This document shows positions 1 to 7,651 of a stretch of DNA of 64,000 nt, piece after piece; position 1 is the first letter of the stretch, and each line of letters starts with the position of its first letter. Location of the stretch: positions 62,001 to 126,000 of the forward strand of contig JAODBD010000003.1 in assembly GCA_025463785.1 (NCBI GenBank), given 5' to 3'. The translations under genes were made by a program, and so were the position numbers. The notes under the pieces were generated by a model, which worked only from the letters and a program-made list of their open reading frames with translations, searched no databases and was not told where the DNA came from. The DNA comes from Glaciihabitans sp. (GTDB lineage: Bacteria; Actinomycetota; Actinomycetes; Actinomycetales; Microbacteriaceae).

Positions 1-576
1 TCCGGGAGCTTGCTCGCTCTGCTCGTGATTCCGGCCGGCGTGATCTTGTTCACACTGATTTCGAGCATCGGGTTCGTCGCGTCCTTCACCGGGTTCGCAA
101 TCGCATTTGGCGCGGTGTGGTTGTACCGAAAGGGTGCCGGCGACATTATTACCCGCGCAGGGGCGGGGGCAATAACCGGGATCGTGATCGTGACACTGCT
201 TCTCGGCTTCTACGTCAGCATGGTTTTCGATTTCGCGAACGCCTTAGCCAAATCGGCGACCGATCTGGGTCATCCCCTGACCGCGTGGACTGCATTCAAC
301 AGCGCAGCGTTCTGGCCGCTGTTCAACGAGAACTTCGGGCCGCTGTTCTCTGACAACGCCCTGTTCTTCGTTCTCGCGCTCGCATTCGGCATTCTCGGCT
401 CCTTCCGCATCCTGCGACGGGCCTTCATGACTTCGGTTTCGGGCAGCAGCACCGCGGCGACATTCGGCACCGCACCGCCCGCACCAAGTCAGCCACCTGT
501 GTACCCGAGCGACGGTGACGGGTCGCCGTCGGCCTCCGCTGACGAGAAGACAACGCCGCCGCACTCGCAGTCGTAA
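1..576 (+). CDS. membrane protein of unknown function, 5' end outside window
   Basis: The frame is open from the first base; the first possible start inside the window is TTG at 10, but the reading frame probably begins upstream. About 190 residues are visible. Three or four hydrophobic segments (roughly residues 1-35, 45-75 and 115-135 from the TTG) alternate with short loops, and a Ser/Pro/Thr-rich hydrophilic tail of about 50 residues follows and should lie on one face of the membrane. I recognise no family. It ends 129 bp before the polyketide cluster and has no obvious link to it. Confidence 0.6.
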   Translation, partial: SGSLLALLVIPAGVILFTLISSIGFVASFTGFAIAFGAVWLYRKGAGDIITRAGAGAITGIVIVTLLLGFYVSMVFDFANALAKSATDLGHPLTAWTAFNSAAFWPLFNENFGPLFSDNALFFVLALAFGILGSFRILRRAFMTSVSGSSTAATFGTAPPAPSQPPVYPSDGDGSPSASADEKTTPPHSQS

Positions 577-693
577 CGCGCGAATTGAACTGTGCCGGCA
601 TCCATTTCGTTGTTAGTGGTGACACCTTTTAGCACCTAGTGATCGGCGGTTCAAGACCATGCTCGACCTGTCCCGCAGCGTGAAACCCCGTGC

Positions 694-699
694 TACGGT
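694..699 (+). promoter_or_regulatory. -10 element of the type III PKS operon
   Basis: TACGGT ends 6 nt before the ATG at 706, which places the likely transcription start on the start codon. The AGGA at 701-704 is too close to the ATG to work as a ribosome binding site. No clear -35 is seen. Confidence 0.45.
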
Positions 700-705
700 C
701 AGGAA

Positions 706-1755
706 ATGACCCGCATCGCGGCGGTAGCACCGGTCGTCCCAGACCATCGCTACAGTCAGGCAGAGATTACCGCGGAGCTTGCGCCGCTCATCACCCACCA
801 GGATTCACACCGGGTGGTGCTCGAACGGATGCACGCCAACAGCGGCATCCTGACTCGCCACACTGCGCTGCCGCTCGAGCGATACCGCGATCTTGGCTCC
901 TTTCGCGAGACGAACGAGATCTTCATCCAGGTAGCAACCGATCTCGCCGCGAAGGCGCTATCGACGGCTCTTCAGGAGGCCGGCATCCAGGCCGACGAGG
1001 TCGACTTCATCCTGTTTACCTCGGTCACGGGCATTTCAGCGCCATCGATTGACGCTCTCCTCATTTCTCGACTTGGACTGCGCCGCGACGTCAAGCGGCT
1101 GCCCTCATATGGGCTGGGATGCGTCGCCGGTGCCGCGGGGATCGCGCGCGTCCACGATTACCTGGTCGGGCATCCCGATGAAGTCGGCGTTCTGATCGCC
1201 GTCGAACTGTGCTCGCTTACGCTGCAGCGCGACGACTCGTCAATGGCCAACTTCGTCGCCAGCGGGCTCTTCGGGGATGGCGCTGCCGCAGTCGTAATGG
1301 TCGGCGACAATCGCGCGGAACCAGGCCCGAGCATCGTCGACACCCGCAGCGCCGTCTACCCGAACAGCGAGGGTGTCATCGGCTTCAACGTCGGCGGGAC
1401 CGGCTTCGAGATCGTTCTGACGTCAGAGGTCGCAGACGTCATCGCGCAGTACTTCCCAGTCAACGTCGCGGCATTCCTTGCCGACAATGGCATCACGGTC
1501 GCTGAGATCGATACCTGGTTCGCGCATCCCGGAGGCCCTCGAGTACTTGAAGCGTTCGCCGACTCGCTGCGCTTGCCGGAGGAGGCGTTGGCCCTCAGCT
1601 ACTCGTCGCTGGCGCGAGTCGGCAACCTGTCGTCGGCATCCGTCCTGCACGTTCTTGCCTCGGGCATGAATCAGGATGCCGGCAGCCGCGGCCTGCTCTT
1701 CGCCGTCGGCCCTGGCGTCAGCGCGGAGTTTGTGCTGCTCGAGTGGCCCGCGTGA
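706..1755 (+). CDS. type III polyketide synthase (alkylresorcinol/alkylpyrone synthase type)
   Basis: 349 residues, normal length for a bacterial type III PKS. The catalytic triad of the thiolase fold is present: Cys139 in GLGCVAGA, His274 in WFAHPGGPRVLEA and Asn307 in RVGNLSSAS. The family extends a (fatty) acyl-CoA starter with malonyl-CoA and cyclises the chain to an alkylpyrone or alkylresorcinol. It heads a three-gene operon: its stop overlaps the start of an isoprenylcysteine-methyltransferase-like gene, followed by an FAD enzyme. That order matches the SrsABC phenolic-lipid and BpsAB alkylpyrone systems. The start is ATG 706, probably leaderless. Starter unit and ring type cannot be read from the sequence; a plain KAS III is unlikely because of the GPGVSAEF C-terminal motif. 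Confidence 0.88.
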   Translation: MTRIAAVAPVVPDHRYSQAEITAELAPLITHQDSHRVVLERMHANSGILTRHTALPLERYRDLGSFRETNEIFIQVATDLAAKALSTALQEAGIQADEVDFILFTSVTGISAPSIDALLISRLGLRRDVKRLPSYGLGCVAGAAGIARVHDYLVGHPDEVGVLIAVELCSLTLQRDDSSMANFVASGLFGDGAAAVVMVGDNRAEPGPSIVDTRSAVYPNSEGVIGFNVGGTGFEIVLTSEVADVIAQYFPVNVAAFLADNGITVAEIDTWFAHPGGPRVLEAFADSLRLPEEALALSYSSLARVGNLSSASVLHVLASGMNQDAGSRGLLFAVGPGVSAEFVLLEWPA

Positions 1756-2273
1756 TCCTCTATTTCGTTTTCATTCTGCTGACAGGCGTCGAGCGGCTGG
1801 TCGAGATGGTCGTATCGACGCGCAACGCACGCTGGGCGTTCATGCGCGGGGGCGTGGAGTACGGCCAACGCCACTTCCCGTGGATGGTGGCATTGCACTT
1901 CGGGTTGCTGGCCGGTGCGCTCGCCGAGGTGTTCGTGCTGAATCGGCCGTTCATCCCGTGGCTCGGGTGGTCGATGCTGGCGATTGCGCTGCTCTGTCAG
2001 GCCGGTCGGTGGTGGATCATCACGACGCTCGGTCACCAGTGGAACACCCGCGTGATCGTTGTGCCAGCGCTCGGACGTGTCAGGCGCGGGCCGTATCGGT
2101 GGGCGCGGCTGCCGCATCCCAACTACCTCATCGTCGCGATCGAAGGCATTGCGCTACCGCTCATCTACACGGCATGGATAACGGCGCTGAGCTTCACGCT
2201 GCTGAACGCAATCCTTCTGTTGGCCGTGCGCATCCCCGCTGAGAACAGAGCGCTAAAGTCGCTCGCAACATGA
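1743..2273 (+). CDS. ICMT-family membrane methyltransferase (BpsB/SrsB-like)
   Basis: About 176 residues with four or five hydrophobic helices. The C-terminal SAM-binding signature of the isoprenylcysteine carboxyl methyltransferase family is clear: LGHQWNTRV followed by GPYRWARLPHPNYL and a conserved ExxALPL-like helix. It probably O-methylates the alkylpyrone or phenolic lipid made by the upstream synthase, as BpsB does in Bacillus. Starts are ambiguous: GTG 1743 overlaps the synthase by 13 nt; GTG 1752 would give a GTGA overlap with its stop. Either way translation is coupled. Its own stop overlaps the next ATG. Confidence 0.8.
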   Translation: MARVILYFVFILLTGVERLVEMVVSTRNARWAFMRGGVEYGQRHFPWMVALHFGLLAGALAEVFVLNRPFIPWLGWSMLAIALLCQAGRWWIITTLGHQWNTRVIVVPALGRVRRGPYRWARLPHPNYLIVAIEGIALPLIYTAWITALSFTLLNAILLLAVRIPAENRALKSLAT

Positions 2274-3295
2274 TCTACGACGTCGCGGTGGTCGGCGGCG
2301 GGCCCGTCGGGCTGGCGGCGGCAATCGAGGCGCGGCTGGCCGGGCTCACCGTTGTGCTCATCGAGCAGCGCCTAGGCGTGATCGATAAAGCCTGCGGAGA
2401 AGGGCTCATGCCCGGCGCGATTCCCATTCTTAGGCGACTCGGCGTCGACCCGGTGGGGATGCCGATCATGGGCATCACCTACCTGCAGGGTGCGCACCGC
2501 GTCACGCACCGATTCGCGGGTTCGCCCGGCCGCGGGGTTCGTCGCACAACCCTGCATGCTGCGCTATCTGCTCGCGCTCGCGAGATGGGCGTCGAGCGTG
2601 TCACGGTCAAGGTTGACGAGCTCACACAGACGGATGTGGCCGTCACCATCAACGGGACCATCACCGCGCGCTACCTGCTTGGCTGCGACGGCCTCCACTC
2701 CACGGTTGCGCGGCTGGTTCGCCTTGCGCGCCCCGCTCCGACGCGACGCCGACGCTACGGCATTCGCCAGCATTACGCGATGGCACCGTGGGGCGACACA
2801 GTCGAGATCTACTACGGTCATCGAGCCGAGATATATGTCACTCCCATTGCCGAGAACGAGGTCGGCGTCGCGATGCTGGGTCGTCAGCACACCGACTTCG
2901 AGGCCGAGCTCGCGGCGGTTCCTGCGCTCGCTGCGCGGCTGCACGGCCACGAGCTGGCGAGTTCGCGGCGGGGTGCCGGTCCGTTTCGGCAGCGAACGAC
3001 TGCGCGCATCGCTGGCCGGGTTCTTCTGGTCGGTGACGCATCCGGCTATGTGGATGCCATCACGGGAGAGGGGCTGCGGCTCGGTTTCGCGCAAGCGGCC
3101 GAGGCCGTCCGTGCCGTCCTGGCGGATGCGCCGACCAGTTACGAGCGTGCCTGGAGGCGGGAGACTCGAGCCTTCCGCGTGACTACGACGGCCCTTGTGC
3201 GTGCAGCCACCAGCCCGCTTCGCCGGGTGATCGTGCCGCTGTCTGCGGCGCTGCCCGGGCGCTTCGGTGCCGTCGTAGAAAGCCTCGCCCGCTGA
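2270..3295 (+). CDS. FAD-dependent oxidoreductase, geranylgeranyl-reductase/PHBH-like (SrsC-like)
   Basis: 341 residues. The Rossmann motif GGGPVG lies at 9-14 with an acidic residue ending strand 2 (Glu32 in LIEQR). The second FAD motif is GCDGLHS at 138-144, and the third is GDASGYVDAITGEG at 255-268. It starts with an ATGA overlap with the methyltransferase, so the three genes form one operon. By analogy with SrsC it would hydroxylate the aromatic ring of the polyketide, or alternatively reduce isoprenoid-type double bonds. The CGEGLMPG motif at 42-49 occurs in both branches, so sequence alone does not decide. Confidence 0.8.
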   Translation: MIYDVAVVGGGPVGLAAAIEARLAGLTVVLIEQRLGVIDKACGEGLMPGAIPILRRLGVDPVGMPIMGITYLQGAHRVTHRFAGSPGRGVRRTTLHAALSARAREMGVERVTVKVDELTQTDVAVTINGTITARYLLGCDGLHSTVARLVRLARPAPTRRRRYGIRQHYAMAPWGDTVEIYYGHRAEIYVTPIAENEVGVAMLGRQHTDFEAELAAVPALAARLHGHELASSRRGAGPFRQRTTARIAGRVLLVGDASGYVDAITGEGLRLGFAQAAEAVRAVLADAPTSYERAWRRETRAFRVTTTALVRAATSPLRRVIVPLSAALPGRFGAVVESLAR

Positions 3296-3311
3296 CCCCC
3301 TCCTCTACCGT

Positions 3312-3367
3312 GAGTTGCCCACTTTGGTCGGGTTCCTGCGCGAGAACCCGACCAAAGTGGGCAACTC
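3312..3367. repeat. palindromic element A (24-bp perfect stem)
   Basis: A perfect inverted repeat: left arm 3312-3335 beginning GAGTTGCCCACTTTGG, 8-nt loop, right arm 3344-3367. It sits between the end of the polyketide operon and the end of the convergent MarR gene. It could act as a bidirectional terminator although no T-run follows. A near-identical copy (element B) lies at 6859-6914. Confidence 0.9.
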
Positions 3368-3394
3368 GGGATGGGGATGGGGAGGGGGATGGGG

Positions 3395-3835
3395 CTATTG
3401 CGGGGGGCTTGCGGCGGCGAGCAGGGTCGTCAGCGAGTCCCTGATGCGCTCCAGCTCGGAGACCTCGAGGCCCAGACGTGCGACGATCTTGCCGGGTACC
3501 GCGAGAGCACGGGAGCGAAGTTCGCGGCCTGCCGGCGTGAGTTCCACGTCGAGCGCGCGCTCGTCATCCACTCGTCGCGCTCTCGTCAGCAGACCTGCGA
3601 TCTCAAGGCGCTTCAGCAGGGGCGATAGCGTCGCGGGCTCCAGCGACAGTGTCTCGCCGAGGTCGCGAACCGTGCGCGGGCTGCGTTCCCACAGGGCGAG
3701 CATCACGAGGTACTGCGGATGGGTCAGCCCGAGTGGTTCGAGAACAGGCCGGTAGAGCCCGATGACGGTTCGGGATGCAGCGGCCAGGGCGAAGCAGACC
3801 TGGCGGTCGAGCGCGAGTGGGTCGTCGGCTGGCAT
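3395..3835 (-). CDS. MarR-family regulator, OhrR-like
   Basis: 146 residues with a winged helix-turn-helix. The N-terminus QVCFALAAASR places a Cys at residue 14, where OhrR repressors carry their peroxide-sensing cysteine, and the LYRPVLEPLGLTHPQYLVML segment is typical of OhrR. Such proteins derepress on oxidation by organic hydroperoxides. It is transcribed divergently from a 73-residue zinc-ribbon protein; a perfect 13-bp palindrome lies between them. No ohr gene is seen in the window, so the target may be the small gene. The start has no SD and a TATGCT 6 nt upstream. Confidence 0.85.
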   Translation of the reverse strand: MPADDPLALDRQVCFALAAASRTVIGLYRPVLEPLGLTHPQYLVMLALWERSPRTVRDLGETLSLEPATLSPLLKRLEIAGLLTRARRVDDERALDVELTPAGRELRSRALAVPGKIVARLGLEVSELERIRDSLTTLLAAASPPQ

Positions 3836-3841
3836 CCTTCG

Positions 3842-3847
3842 AGCATA
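3842..3847 (-). promoter_or_regulatory. -10 element of the OhrR-like gene
   Basis: TATGCT on the minus strand, 6 nt before ATG 3835. The palindrome at 3856-3868 would cover the spacer and -35 region, which fits autorepression. Confidence 0.45.
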
Positions 3848-3855
3848 CCGCCTAC

Positions 3856-3868
3856 ACTAATAATTAGT
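3856..3868. promoter_or_regulatory. probable MarR/OhrR operator
   Basis: Perfect palindrome ACTAATAATTAGT (6-bp arms, 1-bp centre) in the 53-bp divergent gap. AT-rich palindromes of this length are usual MarR operators; the position lets one dimer control both genes. Confidence 0.65.
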
Positions 3869-3888
3869 ACCCTAACTAAAGGAAGACA

Positions 3889-4110
3889 ATGAAACGCCGG
3901 ATGCCGTGGTGGGATCGCCTCAACGGGATGCTGATGCCCTACATCGGACCGCCAGCTCTCGGCCCATACAACGAGGCTCCGCTCCCGCCGGTCGGTTCCA
4001 AGGCCTGCCCGATCTGCGGTCAACCCATGGACGAGCACATCATCGAGCGCGGAGAAGGCCGAGTCGCTACTCGGATGCGCTGCCCGGCGAAACCGGCTGA
4101 TGCTGCGTAA
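3889..4110 (+). CDS. small zinc-ribbon-like protein of unknown function
   Basis: 73 residues. The ATG at 3889 has a good ribosome binding site (AAAGGAAG, about 4 nt before it). A CPICGQPMDEH motif near residue 42 and a late Cys in MRCPA could form a small zinc site. The rest is Pro/Gly-rich with two Trp near the start. It is under the same palindrome as the divergent OhrR-like regulator, so expression is probably peroxide-responsive (inference). Its last 44 nt overlap the 3' end of the convergent agmatine deiminase gene. I know of similar short proteins in actinobacteria but no assigned function. Confidence 0.7.
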   Translation: MKRRMPWWDRLNGMLMPYIGPPALGPYNEAPLPPVGSKACPICGQPMDEHIIERGEGRVATRMRCPAKPADAA

Positions 4111-5104
4111 TGCAGTGGATGCCGCCGCCTCGGGCAAACAGCGGGCGCGCGTCAACTGACCTGACAGTGCGCCCCGGATAGGCGTCGCCGAGAAGTCGCT
4201 GCGCGACCTCATCGCCGGGGTCACCGAATCCACACGCGATCACGCCGCCGTTGACGACCAGATGATTGACATAGCTGTAGTCGACCCAGCCCTCATCGTC
4301 GCGGAGGACGTCGGGGGCGGGCAACTCGATGATGCGCCAGGCTTCGCCACGGGAATCCCTCGAGTCGGCGAGCACCGCCAGGATCGCGCGCGTAACCGCG
4401 AAATCCGGATGCGACTCATTGCGCTGCGAGTGCACCAGGAGGACCCCCGGCGACGGGATGGTCGCGACAATGTCGACATGGCCACGCGTGCCATATCGCT
4501 CCGAGTCGCGCGTGAGCCCGCGCGGCAGCCAAATGGCATTCGTCGCGCCGATGGTTCGGGCCAGCTCGGTCTCAACGTCGGCCTTCGACAGCGTGGGATT
4601 GCGGCCCGGATCGAGTTGCACCGTCTCGGTGAGCAAGACCGTTCCAAGTCCGTCGACGTGGATGCCACCACCCTCATTCACGAGCGGCGAGGCGACCAGT
4701 TGTACGCCGGCGGCGCTTGCGACAGTGGCCCCAATTCGGCTGTCCTTGCCCCAGGCCGCCCAGTCCTGCTGGCCCCAGCCGTTGAAGACCCAGTCGACCG
4801 CGCCTGCGTTTCCGCTCTCGTCGAATACGAACGTCGGGCCGATGTCGCGCATCCAGGCATCGTCAAGCGGTGCCTCGACGACCTCGATGTCGGTCGAGAG
4901 GTAGCGACGCGCGGTCACGAGGTCGTGCGGGTCGACGACCATTGTGACGGGTTCGAACTCGAGCACCGCGTGCGCAACGGCCGACCAGGTCGTGCGGGCC
5001 TCATCCGCGTCTTCGGCGCTGTCGCCCAACGTGTATCCGTCGGGCGGGAACGCCATCCAGACACGCTCCTGTGGCGCGGTCTCGCTCGGCATCCGCCAGG
5101 TCAC
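4067..5104 (-). CDS. aguA: agmatine deiminase
   Basis: 345 residues, family-typical. It hydrolyses agmatine to N-carbamoylputrescine and ammonia in the cytoplasm. Visible guanidino-group-modifying-enzyme features: DDAWMRDIGP at 81-90, NEGGG at 143-147, His209 in GTRGHVD and the catalytic Cys331 in GGGIHC. It starts at GTG 5104, overlapping the stop of aguB by 4 nt, so the two genes are translationally coupled and together make putrescine plus two ammonia and CO2. Confidence 0.9.
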   Translation of the reverse strand: MTWRMPSETAPQERVWMAFPPDGYTLGDSAEDADEARTTWSAVAHAVLEFEPVTMVVDPHDLVTARRYLSTDIEVVEAPLDDAWMRDIGPTFVFDESGNAGAVDWVFNGWGQQDWAAWGKDSRIGATVASAAGVQLVASPLVNEGGGIHVDGLGTVLLTETVQLDPGRNPTLSKADVETELARTIGATNAIWLPRGLTRDSERYGTRGHVDIVATIPSPGVLLVHSQRNESHPDFAVTRAILAVLADSRDSRGEAWRIIELPAPDVLRDDEGWVDYSYVNHLVVNGGVIACGFGDPGDEVAQRLLGDAYPGRTVRSVDARPLFARGGGIHCITQHQPVSPGSASE

Positions 5105-6096
5105 AGCGTTGTTCCCTGCGGGTGCGGCGTCGTTCCCCGCGACGACTGTGCAGCGCCCGGCGGATGCGCGCGGTCGACCGGCACCGTCAGTCCCGCATAG
5201 GAGTCGGGCCGTCGAGTCGCGAGGAAGGGGAACAGCTCGAGCCAGTCCCGCCTCTGGTCGAGATCGAGGTCCGCGACGAGGACCGCCTCCTCTTCGCGGG
5301 GAGCCTGAACGAGGATGCGACCGTACGGGTCCGAGACGAACGACGACCCGTAGAACGTGAGCCCGCCCTCATCCCCCGTCCTGTTGGGGACGACCATGAA
5401 TGTGCCGTTGCTGATGCCGTTTCCGACGATGACCTGCTGCCAGAGCGGCTGAGTATCGAACGCGGGGAAGCCCGGCTCCGAACCGATGGCAGTCGGGTAG
5501 ACGATGACCTCGGCACCGGCGAGCGAGTACAGCCGCGCGACCTCGGGGAACCATTCATCCCAGCAGGTTGGCATGCCGATCGCGGCGCCCGCGATGGTGT
5601 GAACCGGATACGCGTCGTCGGGCGGCCCTGGTCGGAAGTAGGTGTCTTCGTAGTATCCCTCGGTGACCGGGATGTGCATCTTGCGAGTGTGGGCGAGCAG
5701 ATCTCCGGCGGGCGAGACCGCGATCGCCGTGTTGAAGCCGAGGCCGTCCTCGGCATCGGCCCGCTCGTACAGCGAGGTGTGCACGACCACGCCGTGCTTC
5801 GCGGCAGCGGCGGCGGCGAAGGCGAAGGTAGGGCCGGTGAGGAGATCTTCCGCGGTTCGACCGGGGTTTTCGCCGGCCCGCACGTCGGCGGGGTAGCGGC
5901 TCAGCGTGATCTCCGGCAGGAACACGATGCGGGCGTCGGCGTCGGCGGCCTGGCCGATCGCATCCGTAAGGTGCGTTGCCAAGCCGGCCGCGTCATCCCG
6001 CCATCGATGCTGGATGAGAGCCACACGCAGCGGCGGCCGGGTGGACGGCCGTTCGCGGGCGAGAGAGGGAAGCGCGTGCGCCGTGATGAGTTGCAT
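5101..6096 (-). CDS. aguB: N-carbamoylputrescine amidase (nitrilase superfamily)
   Basis: 331 residues. The nitrilase triad is complete: Glu62 in FLPEITLS, Lys139 in HTRKMHIP and Cys178 in MPTCWDEWFPE. The WDEWFPE context and the adjacent agmatine deiminase support N-carbamoylputrescine as substrate, giving putrescine. The protein has a C-terminal tail of about 25 Pro/Ser/Thr-rich residues beyond the usual end. It is the first gene of the pair; a CATAAT hexamer lies 5 nt before the ATG (6102-6107), suggesting an almost leaderless mRNA. Confidence 0.88.
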   Translation of the reverse strand: MQLITAHALPSLARERPSTRPPLRVALIQHRWRDDAAGLATHLTDAIGQAADADARIVFLPEITLSRYPADVRAGENPGRTAEDLLTGPTFAFAAAAAAKHGVVVHTSLYERADAEDGLGFNTAIAVSPAGDLLAHTRKMHIPVTEGYYEDTYFRPGPPDDAYPVHTIAGAAIGMPTCWDEWFPEVARLYSLAGAEVIVYPTAIGSEPGFPAFDTQPLWQQVIVGNGISNGTFMVVPNRTGDEGGLTFYGSSFVSDPYGRILVQAPREEEAVLVADLDLDQRRDWLELFPFLATRRPDSYAGLTVPVDRAHPPGAAQSSRGTTPHPQGTTL

Positions 6097-6124
6097 ACCT
6101 GATTATGGGCCTGCCGTGCGCGCT

Positions 6125-6781
6125 CTAGTCGAGCAGCATCCGTTGCAGGTCGGCGGGCGTCCGGGCCACGGCAATCGCGCCGGCCTGCTCCTCGGCTGAA
6201 CCGTATCCCCAGTCGGCGAAGATGGTCGGGATGTCGTTGGCTGCCGCGCCCTCGATGTCGTGTTTGCGGTCACCCACGAGCACGGGGTTCGACAGGTCGG
6301 CACCGATTGCGGCGAGGCGCACGAGTGCCTCCGCGACAACATCCGCCTTCGAACTGCGCACCTCATCGTCTGAGGCTCCTGTGATGATGTCGAACTCCTG
6401 GAGCAACCGGTAGTGGCTGAGCATGAGGGTCGCGGGCGTCTCGGGCTTCGAGGTCGCGAGGGAGATCGGGATGCCGGCAGCGTGCACCGCGCGGATTACC
6501 GCGGCGACCCCTGGGAACACGGTGGAGTCGAGCGCCCCGACCTCGAGGTAACGCGGTCGGTAGATCGCCAGCGCCTCAGCGGCTTCGCCCAACGACATGC
6601 CGGCACGCTCGCGGAACGAATCGAGGATGGGCGGCCCGACGTACGCGAGCAACTCGGCCGGTGAGGGAAGCGGCCGGCCCATCTCTCGGAACGTGTATGC
6701 CAGCGTCGCCGTGATGCCGGGCGCCGAGTCGACGATGGTTCCGTCGAGGTCGAACAGGATGCTGGTAAATGCGGGTGCCAT
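6125..6781 (-). CDS. HAD-family phosphatase, phosphoglycolate-phosphatase-like
   Basis: 218 residues from ATG 6781. Motif I FDLDGTIVD gives Asp11 and Asp13; a Thr/Ser motif II (ATSKPET) and motif IV VGDRKHDIEGA follow. The cap is the small helical type of the Gph/PpaX group. Substrate is uncertain: phosphoglycolate, pyrophosphate or a nucleotide are all possible. The frame stays open upstream, but that stretch runs through the palindromic repeat and is not coding. ATG 6781 has a TAGGCT 8 nt upstream and no SD. Confidence 0.8.
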   Translation of the reverse strand: MAPAFTSILFDLDGTIVDSAPGITATLAYTFREMGRPLPSPAELLAYVGPPILDSFRERAGMSLGEAAEALAIYRPRYLEVGALDSTVFPGVAAVIRAVHAAGIPISLATSKPETPATLMLSHYRLLQEFDIITGASDDEVRSSKADVVAEALVRLAAIGADLSNPVLVGDRKHDIEGAAANDIPTIFADWGYGSAEEQAGAIAVARTPADLQRMLLD

Positions 6782-6789
6782 CGCGCTAA

Positions 6790-6795
6790 AGCCTA
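6790..6795 (-). promoter_or_regulatory. -10 element of the HAD phosphatase gene
   Basis: TAGGCT on the minus strand, 8 nt before ATG 6781, between that gene and the repeat array at 6798-6943. Confidence 0.4.
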
Positions 6796-6797
6796 TG

Positions 6798-6867
6798 CCG
6801 CATCCCGAGTTGCCCGGCTCCGCCCGCATCCCGAGTCGCCCTGCCCTGCCCGCATCCCGAGTTGCCC
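6798..6867. repeat. three direct repeats with 26-bp period
   Basis: CCGCATCCCGAGTTGCCC occurs at 6798 and 6850, with one C-for-T change in the middle copy at 6824. The last copy runs into the left arm of palindrome B. Confidence 0.85.
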
Positions 6868-6914
6868 AGTTTGGTCGGGTTTCGCGCAGAGAACCCGACC
6901 AAACTGGGCAACTC
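6859..6914. repeat. palindromic element B (23-bp perfect stem)
   Basis: Left arm 6859-6881 (GAGTTGCCCAGTTTGG...), 10-nt loop, right arm 6892-6914. It differs from element A by a C/G swap in the left arm that is matched by the complementary swap in the right arm, so pairing is kept. A partial direct copy of its right flank (ACTGGGCAACTCACGGG at 6903 and again at 6927) continues up to the nucS stop codon. Confidence 0.9.
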
Positions 6915-6943
6915 ACGGGGGATTGAACTGGGCAACTCACGGG

Positions 6944-7639
6944 TTAGAAGAGGCGGTGCGCGCTGTCGTCGAGGCCGCGCATCGCGTCGTAGTCGAGGAG
7001 CAGGCAGCGGATGCCGCGATCCTCGGCAAGCACGCGCGCCTGCGGCTTGATTTCCTGGGCCGCAAACACGCCCTGAACCGGCTGCAGCAGCGGGTCACGA
7101 TTCATCAGCTCGAGGTACCGGGTGAGCTGCTCGACCCCGTCGATGTCGCCGCGGCGCTTGATCTCGATGGCGACCGAGCCGCCGTTCGCATCCCGGGCCA
7201 GAATATCGACGGGCCCGATCGCCGTCATGTACTCGCGCCGCACCAGCCGGTGGCCGTCGCCCAGCAGGTCGATCTGCTCGGCGAGAAGCTTTTGCAGGTC
7301 GGCTTCTACGCCGTCCTTCTGAAGTCCCGGATCGATGCCGAGCTCATGTGTCGAGTCGTGCAGGATCTCGTGAATGGAGATGACGAGCAGGTCAGCGGTC
7401 TTGGCCTGCGCAACCTTCCAGATTTGGATGACCCCGGCATCCGCCTGGTCATCGTCGGGCTCGATGACGGTTGTGACGCAGGGCGGGCTCATCCAGTTGA
7501 GCGGCTTGTAGGAGAGCGTATCTGCGTGAACGAGCACGCTGCCGTCGCCCTTCAAGACGAGCAGACGGGTACCGAGCGGCAGGTGCGAACTGAGTCGCCC
7601 TGCGTAGTCGACTGAGCAGCGGGCAACGACGAGACGCAC
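6944..7639 (-). CDS. nucS: endonuclease NucS (non-canonical mismatch repair)
   Basis: 231 residues. The N-terminal DNA-binding domain (about 1-110) contains the hallmark [10 protein letters not shown]. The C-terminal RecB-like nuclease domain shows Asp145 (GPVDILARD), then Glu159 and Lys161 (EIKRRGD). NucS replaces MutS/MutL in most actinobacteria and cuts both strands at certain mismatches. Work in mycobacteria shows it corrects base substitutions but not insertion/deletion loops; this matters for the many short tandem repeats in the window. Start GTG 7639 is preceded by TAGGCT at 6 nt and no SD. Confidence 0.95.
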   Translation of the reverse strand: MRLVVARCSVDYAGRLSSHLPLGTRLLVLKGDGSVLVHADTLSYKPLNWMSPPCVTTVIEPDDDQADAGVIQIWKVAQAKTADLLVISIHEILHDSTHELGIDPGLQKDGVEADLQKLLAEQIDLLGDGHRLVRREYMTAIGPVDILARDANGGSVAIEIKRRGDIDGVEQLTRYLELMNRDPLLQPVQGVFAAQEIKPQARVLAEDRGIRCLLLDYDAMRGLDDSAHRLF

Positions 7640-7645
7640 CCGATG

Positions 7646-7651
7646 AGCCTA
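7646..7651 (-). promoter_or_regulatory. -10 element of nucS
   Basis: TAGGCT on the minus strand, 6 nt before GTG 7639; it lies in the 9-bp gap to, and overlaps the end of, the upstream MFS gene. Confidence 0.5.

Noticed and set aside
3889-3910. tRNA or other RNA gene in short intergenic gaps.
   Set aside because: I looked for cloverleaf patterns (GGTTCGAATCC-type arms) throughout; the only partial match, near 42945, lacks the other arms.
4262-6102. Long plus-strand open frames (312 and 343 codons) opposite aguA and aguB.
   Set aside because: They mirror the codon phase of the real minus-strand genes, show Arg/Asp/Gly-rich composition, no domain and no start signal. This is usual in high-GC DNA.
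6782-6940. 53-residue N-terminal extension of the HAD phosphatase.
   Set aside because: It translates the palindromic repeat and direct repeats; the family begins at the second Met and a -10 element sits 8 nt before it.
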